Below, one piece after another: positions 57,560-64,000 of a stretch of DNA of 64,000 nucleotides. Position numbers and translations under genes: made by a program. The notes below the pieces were generated by a model. The model did no database searches. It had not been told where the DNA came from and saw nothing but the letters and a program-made list of their open reading frames with translations. Within the stretch, counting starts at the first letter, position 1, and every line of letters begins with the position of its first letter. The stretch is from assembly GCF_030687575.1 (NCBI RefSeq), contig NZ_CP117439.1, positions 4,269,501 to 4,333,500 of the forward strand, given 5' to 3'. Source of the stretch: Pseudomonas sp. FP2309. GTDB taxonomy: Bacteria; Pseudomonadota; Gammaproteobacteria; Pseudomonadales; Pseudomonadaceae.

Positions 57560-58612
57560 TCAACTCACGAGTTGCTCCTGTGCGCCCTCACCCTGGGTTT
57601 CCACCTCCAGCCACCAGGCATGCCCGCGCTCAGGCTGGCTAAGGCTGAACGCCTGGCCCATCGACGGTGTGGTAATCGACACATTGCGTTCCCACGCCAG
57701 CGCCATGATGCGGTCAAACGGTTCGTGCCAGGCATGGAACGCCAGGTCGAAAGTGCCATTGTGAATCGGCAGCAGCCAACGCCCTTTAAGGTCGATATGC
57801 GCCTGTAAGGTTTGCTCCGGCTGCATGTGCACATGGGGCCAGTCGACGTTGTAGGCGCCGGTTTCCATCAGCGTCAGGTCGAACGGGCCGTACTGTTCGC
57901 CGATGCGTTTGAAGCCATCGAAATAACCGGTATCACCACTGAAAAAAATCCGCCGCGCACCGTCAACCATCACCCAGGAACACCACAGCGTCTGGTTGGC
58001 ATCAAACAGCCCACGCCCGGAAAAGTGCTGCGCAGGCGTCGCGACAAAACGGATGCCGTCCACCTCGGTGCCCTGCCACCAATCCAGTTGACGCACCTTG
58101 CTGGCCTCCACGCCCCACTTGACCAGGATGTCGCCCACGCCCAACGGGGCAAGAAAATAACGGGTCTTGGCGGCCAACTGGACGACAGCCTTGCGATCAA
58201 GATGATCGTAATGGTTGTGGGAAAGAATCACCGCCTCCAGGGGCGGCAGCGCCTCAAGACTGATCGGCGGCTGATGAAAGCGTTTAGGCCCAGCCCAACT
58301 GAACGGCGAAGCGCGCTCGGCAAACACGGGGTCGGTCACCCAGAATTTGCCGCGCATTTTCAGCAGTACGGTGGAATGCCCAAGGCGAAACACGCTGTGA
58401 TCCGGCGCTGCCAGCAGCTGTTCGCGCGTCAGCGGTTGCACCGGGATCGTCCCTACCGGCCGTGTGCTGCGCGGTTTGTTGAACAGCATGTTCCAGAAAA
58501 TACGCAAGGTTTTGCCAAAGCCGCCGTGCTGCACAGGGGCCTCATTACTGAAGGGCGACTTGCCCTGCTCGGCAGTAGATGACGCGTCGACACGGGATGA
58601 GACGATGGCCAT
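57560..58612 (-). CDS. MBL-fold metallo-hydrolase (NAPE-PLD/UlaG-like)
   Basis: The start MAIVSSRVDASSTAEQGKS at 58612, preceded by AGGAGTCACTTTGCA, gives 350 residues; the frame extends 14 codons upstream into the operator. The beta-lactamase-fold core has FRLGHSTVLLKMRGKFWVTDPVF near 76-98, the metal motif VILSHNHYDHLD near 129-140 (HxHxDH), IFFSGDTGYFDGF near 226 and LLPIHNGTFDLAFHAW near 280. The substrate is unknown; relatives hydrolyse phosphodiester-lipid or lactone-like bonds. It is divergent from a TetR gene with a shared palindrome. Confidence 0.88.
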   Translation of the reverse strand: MAIVSSRVDASSTAEQGKSPFSNEAPVQHGGFGKTLRIFWNMLFNKPRSTRPVGTIPVQPLTREQLLAAPDHSVFRLGHSTVLLKMRGKFWVTDPVFAERASPFSWAGPKRFHQPPISLEALPPLEAVILSHNHYDHLDRKAVVQLAAKTRYFLAPLGVGDILVKWGVEASKVRQLDWWQGTEVDGIRFVATPAQHFSGRGLFDANQTLWCSWVMVDGARRIFFSGDTGYFDGFKRIGEQYGPFDLTLMETGAYNVDWPHVHMQPEQTLQAHIDLKGRWLLPIHNGTFDLAFHAWHEPFDRIMALAWERNVSITTPSMGQAFSLSQPERGHAWWLEVETQGEGAQEQLVS

Positions 58613-58640
58613 TGCAAAGTGACTCCTACGATCCGCAGAC

Positions 58641-58712
58641 AAACTACACTGCACAGTGTAGTTTCAAGATTGCAACAAAATCCGGAGCAAGTAAACTACC
58701 GAGTGTAATTTT
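58641..58712. promoter_or_regulatory. TetR-type operators between hydrolase and regulator
   Basis: AAACTACACTG and CAGTGTAGTTT form an inverted repeat with a 2-base spacer at 58641-58664. A related, less perfect copy AAACTACCGAGTGTAATTTT is at 58693-58712. The spacing, 52 bases start to start, places one site near each divergent promoter, a typical arrangement for autoregulation by the adjacent TetR protein. Confidence 0.8.
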
Positions 58713-58735
58713 CCTTCAAGAGCCGAACGCCACCC

Positions 58736-59362
58736 ATGACTGCCCCTCAACGCCTCACCGACCGCAAACGTCAAGCCATCGTGGCTGCGGCCATCGCTGA
58801 GTTTCGCGATAACGGTTTCGAGGTCACCAGCATGGACAAAATCGCCGCCACTGCCGGGGTGTCCAAGCGTACGGTGTACAACCACTTCCCCAGCAAGGAA
58901 GAATTGTTTGCCGAAATTCTTCATCAGCTCTGGGCCAGCAGCGTCGCGCAACTGGACGTTAACTACGCCAGCGACCGCCCCCTGCGCGAGCAGTTACGTG
59001 GGCTATTGCAGGCCAAGATGAAGATGATGTCGGACGCTAACTTTCTGGACCTGGCCCGCGTGGCTATCGCCGCCACCATCCATTCGCCGGAACGTGCCCA
59101 AGACATGGTCACCCGCCTGAGCCAACGCGAAGAAGGCTTCACCCAATGGGTACGCGCGGCCCAGGAAGACGGCCGCCTGTCCTGCACCGACCCGGCATTT
59201 GCCGCGCACCAGATCCAGAGCCTGCTCAAGGCGTTTGCGTTCTGGCCACAGATCACGCTGGGTCAACCAACCCTCGATGCGGCCAACCAGGCCAGTGTGA
59301 TCGAGTCCGCCATCGACCTGTTCCTGGCCGGTTACGAAGTCTCGCGCCCTCAGCCCCAGTAA
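58736..59362 (+). CDS. TetR-family repressor
   Basis: The 208-residue protein has the N-terminal TetR helix-turn-helix, RKRQAIVAAAIAEFRDNGFEVTSMDKIAATAGVSKRTVYNHFPSKEELF (residues 10-58), and a C-terminal ligand domain. It is divergent from the metallo-hydrolase gene and separated by 123 bases with a strong palindrome, so it probably represses that gene and itself. The inducer is unknown, perhaps the hydrolase substrate. Confidence 0.93.
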   Translation: MTAPQRLTDRKRQAIVAAAIAEFRDNGFEVTSMDKIAATAGVSKRTVYNHFPSKEELFAEILHQLWASSVAQLDVNYASDRPLREQLRGLLQAKMKMMSDANFLDLARVAIAATIHSPERAQDMVTRLSQREEGFTQWVRAAQEDGRLSCTDPAFAAHQIQSLLKAFAFWPQITLGQPTLDAANQASVIESAIDLFLAGYEVSRPQPQ

Positions 59363-59553
59363 CACCCTGTTGCGTGCGCGACATTTCAGGTCGCTTTTGA
59401 CGCTTTCGCCCTGTCATTTGCGCAAATGGCCTCTAAGGACACTGATTAATACCCCGCCGATCACTGACAATATTCACCGGGATTATCCGATCAACGGCTA
59501 ATCCAACGCGCGCGTACCGCCGTACAGGTAAAAAGCAGTTGAACCGGACATTT

Positions 59554-60612
59554 ATGGAAAACAGACAAGGCAAAGGGCTTTCGTTTGCCATGCGTATCTA
59601 CAGGCCAAGAATCATCGGCTCCGCCATGTGCAGCATCGGTGTGACTGCGGCCCTGTATCCGTTGGCGATGCCGGACTGGGTCTGGGCCTTGCTGCTGGTC
59701 AATGGTTTTGTCTGGCCCCACTTGGCGTATCAACTGGCAACCCGCGCCAAAGTCCCCTACGACGCCGAACAGCGCAACCTGATGTATGACGCGTTATTCA
59801 GCGGGTTCTGGGCTGCGACCTTGCAGTTTACGCCGCTCATCACGGTGACCCTGCTGTCGATGGTGTCGATGAACAACGTCGCCGCTGGCGGCAAGCACCT
59901 GCTGTTACGCGGTGCACTGGCCCAACTGCTCGGCGTCGGGGTCGCGGGGTTGCTGTTTGGTGTGCACTTGAACCCCAGCGTCAACATGGCGCAGGTTTAC
60001 GCGTGCCTGCCAATGCTCACCCTCTACCCGATGGCCATCGGCATGGTCTGCTATCAATTGGCGATCAAACTGTCGGAACACAAGCGCGCCCTCAGCGCCT
60101 TGAGTCGTATCGACAGCCTGACCGGCCTGCTCAACCACGGCTCTTGGAAGGACCTGCTGCAGCTCAAGTACCATGAGTGCCAGCAGCAGCGAAGCAGTGC
60201 CACCATTGCGCTGATCGATATTGATCACTTCAAACAGATCAACGACACCCACGGCCATATTGTCGGTGACGCCGTGCTACGCCAACTGAGCCTGGAGCTG
60301 CGACGCAACCTGCGGCAAAACGATCTGGCCGGCCGTTACGGCGGTGACGAGTTTTGTGTGATTCTTCCGCAAATGCGCCTGGAAGAAGCCGCGCGCATCA
60401 TGGAAGGCCTGCGTGAAACCTTCAGCAATTACCGCGCGCCCCATATCCCGGAGCTGCGTGTGAGCCTGAGCATCGGCCTGGCGGATTTCCAGCCCGCCTT
60501 CACCGACGCGGCCATGTGGCTCAATGCGGCGGATCGGGCCCTGTATGCCGCCAAACATACGGGTCGAAACCGGGTCAACGTCAATGACACGCGGGTTGCC
60601 CAGTTCGCATGA
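59554..60612 (+). CDS. Diguanylate cyclase with MASE2 sensor
   Basis: It makes c-di-GMP. The N-terminal MASE2 region has several membrane helices (RIIGSAMCSIGVTAALYPLAM near 20, VWALLLVNGFVWPHLAYQLA near 44). The GGDEF domain follows with RIDSLTGLLNHGSWKDLL near 184, ALIDIDHFKQINDTHGHIVGD near 217 and the active-site RYGGDEFCVILPQ near 258-270. An inhibitory RxxD is not obvious. I chose ATG 59554 (352 residues); a TTG at 59539 is alternative. It resembles AdrA/DgcC. A soluble chemoreceptor gene follows. Confidence 0.9.
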   Translation: MENRQGKGLSFAMRIYRPRIIGSAMCSIGVTAALYPLAMPDWVWALLLVNGFVWPHLAYQLATRAKVPYDAEQRNLMYDALFSGFWAATLQFTPLITVTLLSMVSMNNVAAGGKHLLLRGALAQLLGVGVAGLLFGVHLNPSVNMAQVYACLPMLTLYPMAIGMVCYQLAIKLSEHKRALSALSRIDSLTGLLNHGSWKDLLQLKYHECQQQRSSATIALIDIDHFKQINDTHGHIVGDAVLRQLSLELRRNLRQNDLAGRYGGDEFCVILPQMRLEEAARIMEGLRETFSNYRAPHIPELRVSLSIGLADFQPAFTDAAMWLNAADRALYAAKHTGRNRVNVNDTRVAQFA

Positions 60613-60870
60613 ATTTGCCCTGATGCACATCGCCTGAACCGTCCGCCCTGCCCTCGGCAATAGCAAAATGCCGCCACTGGTCGCCTACCCAAAAAAGGTC
60701 CTCCTCCCGGAGCGAACTTCTTGTCAGGCTGATCACTCTGAACCCGTTGTTCCCCCTCTGTCAGCACCAGGAAGTCTGACAATGAGCATGCCAACCGTGA
60801 GGCCCAGCGCCTACGGGGTAAGCGAATAACCAGGGATACCTCATACGCTTGCTTGTCCGAGCCCGCGAAC

Positions 60871-62190
60871 ATGCTATTCAACGCGCATAAAAAAACCATC
60901 AGCACGCTGCAACACACCCTTGCCCAACAGACAGGCCTGCTGGACGCCATCGAGCGCTCCATGGCTGTGATCGAATTTGATCTGCAAGGCCATGTGCTGC
61001 GCGCCAATGACAACTTCCTGAACACCCTGGGTTACCGCGCCGAGCAAGTCCTTGGCCAGCCCCACCGTATGTTCTGTACGCCTGCATTCGCCCGCAGTGC
61101 CGAGTACAACCAACTGTGGTCGAACCTGCGCAACGGCCAATTTCAATCAGGGACGTTCGAACGCGTGGGCCACCAGGGTCAGTCAGTGTGGCTGGAAGCC
61201 AGCTACAACCCGGTACGTGACTTTACGGGCCAGGTGGTCAAGGTGGTGAAGTACGCCATGGATGTCACCCCGCGCCTGCAAGCCGAAAGCGAAGCCAACG
61301 CCAAACTTCAAGCGATTGGCCGGGCGATGGCGGTAATCGAGTTCAACCTCGACGGCACCATCATCACCGCCAATGCCAATTTCCTGCAGCGCATGGGCTA
61401 CACCCTTGCGCAGATCCAAGGCAAGCATCACCGTTTGTTCTGCCCGCCGGAACAGGTCGACAGCACGGCCTATAAGGAGTTCTGGCAGCGCCTGAACCAG
61501 GGCGAGCTGTTCAGCGGCCAGTTCGAACGCGTGGATAAAAACGGTCATACGGTCTGGCTCGAAGCCAACTACAACCCGGTGTACGACGCCAGCGGCCAGC
61601 TGTGCAAAGTGGTCAAATTCGCCTCTGACGTGACCGCAAGCGTGCAACAGCACGCGGCCGATGCTGCCAGCGCGGCGCAGGCGTACCACATTTCCCTGAG
61701 TACCCGGGACATCGCCGAAAAAGGCGCCGAGGTGATCCAGCAGAGTGCCAACGGCATGCGCGAAATTGCCGCCGACATCGACGGTTCATCGCAACTTATC
61801 GCCAAATTGGGTGAGCGATCACAGCAGATCACCACCATCGTCAACACCATTCGCGGCATTGCCGACCAGACCAATCTGTTGGCGCTCAACGCAGCAATCG
61901 AGGCCGCACGCGCCGGTGAGCAAGGACGCGGATTTGCCGTGGTGGCCGACGAAGTCCGGCAATTGGCGGCACGCACCAGCGGCTCAACGGCGGAAATTTC
62001 CAGCATGATCGCGATGATCCAGAACGAAACCCGCTTGGCCATCGAGAGCATGGACGGCACCCGCGACCGCGCCGCCCAAGGGGTGGATCTGGCCAATCGG
62101 GTCGGCAGTGTGATTCTGCAGATTCGCGAGGGCACCAGCGAGGCGGTACAGGCGGTGAGTGCGTTTGCCAGTGAGCGCGCCGGGCGCTAA
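60871..62190 (+). CDS. Soluble PAS-PAS chemoreceptor, BdlA-like
   Basis: The 439-residue protein from ATG 60871 has two similar PAS domains (about 18-135 and 140-260), each with AVIEF-x-GH/TI-x-ANxNFLxxxGY and a final EASYNPVRD or [10 protein letters not shown] short methyl-accepting signalling domain follows (about 290-439) with the CheA/CheW-contact tip [20 protein letters not shown] near 348. No membrane segment is seen, so it is cytoplasmic. This layout matches BdlA, which links c-di-GMP and biofilm dispersal. The upstream diguanylate cyclase supports that reading. Confidence 0.88.
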   Translation: MLFNAHKKTISTLQHTLAQQTGLLDAIERSMAVIEFDLQGHVLRANDNFLNTLGYRAEQVLGQPHRMFCTPAFARSAEYNQLWSNLRNGQFQSGTFERVGHQGQSVWLEASYNPVRDFTGQVVKVVKYAMDVTPRLQAESEANAKLQAIGRAMAVIEFNLDGTIITANANFLQRMGYTLAQIQGKHHRLFCPPEQVDSTAYKEFWQRLNQGELFSGQFERVDKNGHTVWLEANYNPVYDASGQLCKVVKFASDVTASVQQHAADAASAAQAYHISLSTRDIAEKGAEVIQQSANGMREIAADIDGSSQLIAKLGERSQQITTIVNTIRGIADQTNLLALNAAIEAARAGEQGRGFAVVADEVRQLAARTSGSTAEISSMIAMIQNETRLAIESMDGTRDRAAQGVDLANRVGSVILQIREGTSEAVQAVSAFASERAGR

Positions 62191-62273
62191 GCAGGTTACG
62201 GGTTATTCATGGGTAAGACAGGTCGCCAGGGTTATAGTCAATCCTGTCTTAACGATGATGACCCGAGCCCGCC

Positions 62274-62792
62274 ATGCACTCAGAAAAGCCCGACACAGCG
62301 CCCGTTGACCACCTGCGCTTCCACCGCGCCCATGCCCATTTGGCGCCCACCTTCGGCAACGACACCTTTGCGCTCAAGGCCGAAGCGTTCGCCCGCTTCT
62401 TCGGCACGCCGACCTTCCTCGGCGCGCAAACCGCCATCGTGGTGCTGTGGGTGGCACTGAACGCCACCGGCATCACCCACTTCGACGTGTACCCGTTCAT
62501 CCTGCTCAACCTGGCCTTCAGCCTGCAATCGGCCTATGCCGCACCGTTGATCCTGCTGGCCCAGACCCGGCAAGCGGCACGGGACAAGGCCCAGTCAGAC
62601 GCCGACGCGCAACACCGCGAGGCCCTGGCCATCGCCAATACCGAACGCCAGGCCCAGGCCGCGCAGACCACCAGACAGCTGCTGGAACTGCTCGAACAAA
62701 ACACCCGGCTCACAGAGATGACCAAACAACTGACGGAACACATCGAAACCCTGACGTGTGAAATGCATGAGCATTTTGTGAGAAAAACCTGA
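62274..62792 (+). CDS. DUF1003 membrane protein
   Basis: The 172-residue protein has the DUF1003 core: AEAFARFFGTPTFLGAQTAIVVLWVALNA near residues 37-65 and FDVYPFILLNLAFSLQSAYAAPLILLAQTRQA near 69-100, two membrane helices. A long polar coiled-coil tail is rich in Gln and Glu (QAAQTTRQLLELLEQNTRL). Function is unknown. It is convergent with the LysR gene downstream and 83 bases after the chemoreceptor. Confidence 0.88.
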   Translation: MHSEKPDTAPVDHLRFHRAHAHLAPTFGNDTFALKAEAFARFFGTPTFLGAQTAIVVLWVALNATGITHFDVYPFILLNLAFSLQSAYAAPLILLAQTRQAARDKAQSDADAQHREALAIANTERQAQAAQTTRQLLELLEQNTRLTEMTKQLTEHIETLTCEMHEHFVRKT

Positions 62793-62823
62793 AGCCCAGG
62801 TCGGTGGAGTGCGCCCTAAACGT

Positions 62824-63708
62824 TCATTTATTCAACAGGCGCACATGCCGTCCCAGTTCATCAAACAATGTCACCACCGAGCGTAACGCCCGGCAGTCGG
62901 GACGCGTGAGCAACCACAGCGCCGTGTCGTGCCCTGCCAATGCCGGCCCCAGCGGTTGCAGGGCGTCATCCAACAAAAAGTCGGGCAACGCCGCCACGCC
63001 GAGCCCGGCCCGCACCAGTTCGGTCACCGACAACATGCTGTTGCAACGATAGCCAGGGCGCACGCCCGGCAGGTGTTCGCGGCGCCAGGCGACGGTGGGG
63101 TGGTCGGGCAGGAAATCATCCGGGGCGATCCAGGCCAACTCAGCCAGCTCGCGATCGGCATGGCGCCGGGCATAGTCGGCATTGGCACACACGACGTATG
63201 ACACAGTGCCGAGGCAGCGTCCTACAAGATGCTCCGGTGGCGTCTTGGTCAAGCGCAGGGCGATATCCGCATCGCGACGGCTGAGGTTAGCGAAATCATT
63301 GGAGGTACTCAGCTCCAGCGTGAGCGCCGGGTACTGTGGCATAAAGTGCGCCAGCGCCGGCAGCAGCAGGCCTTGCAACACCGAGTCGGTGCAGGTCAGG
63401 CGCACCGTGCCGCTGATCACTTCACCCCCCTGCTCCACGCCAATGCGCGCCGCTTCCAGGGCCTGTTCGGCACGCTCGGCCTGTTGCGCCAGGTCTCTGG
63501 CCAGGCTGGTGGGCAGGTAACCGGCGCGGCTTTTTTCAAACAGCGTCTGGCCCAGCGCCGCTTCCAGACGCCGCACCGCGCGGAACACTGTGGACACATC
63601 CACCCGCAGCAACGCCGCGGCCCGCGCCAGACTGGCGCCGCGCACCAGGGCGAGGATCAGCGCCAAGTCGGCATACTCCAGTGAATAGTGCGTGGTTGCA
63701 TTGAGCAT
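62824..63708 (-). CDS. LysR-type regulator
   Basis: The start MLNATTHYSLEYADLALIL at 63708 gives 294 residues; 12 more codons are open upstream. The helix-turn-helix ASLARAAALLRVDVSTVFRAVRRLEAALGQTLFEKSRAGYLPT lies near residues 25-67. The LysR effector domain follows (VRLTCTDSVLQGLLLP near 104). It is divergent from the glutamine amidotransferase-like gene, whose control it may exert. Gap is 80 bases. Confidence 0.92.
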   Translation of the reverse strand: MLNATTHYSLEYADLALILALVRGASLARAAALLRVDVSTVFRAVRRLEAALGQTLFEKSRAGYLPTSLARDLAQQAERAEQALEAARIGVEQGGEVISGTVRLTCTDSVLQGLLLPALAHFMPQYPALTLELSTSNDFANLSRRDADIALRLTKTPPEHLVGRCLGTVSYVVCANADYARRHADRELAELAWIAPDDFLPDHPTVAWRREHLPGVRPGYRCNSMLSVTELVRAGLGVAALPDFLLDDALQPLGPALAGHDTALWLLTRPDCRALRSVVTLFDELGRHVRLLNK

Positions 63709-63788
63709 ATGGGCAAACGCCAATATTGATTGCGTGAACGCCAATCTATAGTGCTACCCAGCCCCCCACAAGCCATGGACCGCATACG

Positions 63789-64000
63789 ATGAACACCCGC
63801 CCCCTGCAGCTCGCCCTGATCGGCGATTACAACCCTGACGTCACCGCCCACCAGGCCATACCGGTCGCCTTAACGCTGGCCGCCGACAACCTGGACCTGA
63901 GCATTCAGGTGCACTGGCTCGACACCGATACACTGCCCCCGTCCCTGCATGAGTTCGACGGTTTCTGGTGCGTGCCCGCCAGCCCCTACCGCGATCCCGA
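63789..64000 (+). CDS. Glutamine amidotransferase-like protein (partial)
   Basis: The first 70 codons are present; the gene runs off the right edge. The sequence MNTRPLQLALIGDYNPDVTAHQAIP followed by a LHEFDGFWCVPASPYRDP stretch resembles the CTP synthase-type class I amidotransferase N-terminal portion. The catalytic Cys, His and Glu lie beyond the window. It is divergent from a LysR gene. Confidence 0.7.
   Translation, partial: MNTRPLQLALIGDYNPDVTAHQAIPVALTLAADNLDLSIQVHWLDTDTLPPSLHEFDGFWCVPASPYRDP

Overview
The window looks like a chromosomal segment of a fluorescent-group Pseudomonas. The evidence is gene order and protein similarity recalled from that genus: flgEDCB-cheR-cheV-flgAMN-ycgR, alaS-lysC-csrA followed by tRNA-Ser and tRNA-Arg, the aruC-F-G-D-B-x-E arginine succinyltransferase operon, the aotJQMOP-argR transport operon, AmrZ, and REP/REPIN-like repeats of the TGTGGGAG type. 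No database search was run; every assignment comes from reading the sequence.

Layout. (1) 1-6660: flagellar/chemotaxis block. flgE (partial), flgD, flgC, flgB, cheR and cheV lie on the minus strand; flgA, flgM, flgN and the PilZ protein YcgR lie on the plus strand, with visible sigma-54 sites (flgB, flgA) and a FliA site (flgM). (2) 6721-10240: a YcaD-type MFS gene, then a small accessory patch (PAAR protein, small overlapping ORF, HEPN-motif protein) ending at a tRNA-Arg(CCT). (3) 10241-15686: two micro-proteins behind a sigma-54 promoter with two upstream palindromes, amrZ, mgtE, two identical tRNA-Arg(ACG), tRNA-Ser(GCT), csrA/rsmA and lysC. (4) 15782-20533: alaS, ltaE, and an FMN riboswitch driving a type-2 lumazine synthase. 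(5) 20605-28248: the complete aru (AST) operon with ArgR half-sites upstream. (6) 28549-39107: a 1679-residue LRR toxin-like protein, then argR and the aot basic amino acid ABC transporter. (7) 39548-46801: acsA, a DUF2790 protein, and an MFS/permuted aconitase/LysR cluster. (8) 47238-48488: nrdB. (9) 48561-54312: an accessory island containing a GHKL ATPase fused to a HEPN-like domain, a C5 DNA methyltransferase, an inverted-repeat structured region, an IS5-type transposase, a BRO antirepressor and an HNH nuclease. (10) 54372-64000: HAD phosphatase, an unknown zinc-cluster protein, an XRE regulator behind a LexA-type box, an amidase remnant, a metallo-hydrolase/TetR pair sharing a palindrome, a diguanylate cyclase, a PAS-PAS soluble chemoreceptor, DUF1003, LysR and a partial amidotransferase.

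How it fits together. AruC-F-G-D-B-E degrade imported arginine, Aot imports it, and ArgR (encoded beside Aot) probably controls both, since TGTCGC-N8-AA half-sites sit upstream of aruC and aotJ. The flagellar block shows the usual RpoN-then-FliA hierarchy, with the c-di-GMP brake YcgR at its end. The most interesting candidate is the two-gene methyltransferase plus GHKL-HEPN unit at 48561-51226. It is AT-rich, lies beside phage-type and mobile genes, and resembles a defence or restriction-modification-like system without a recognisable nuclease of the usual kind.
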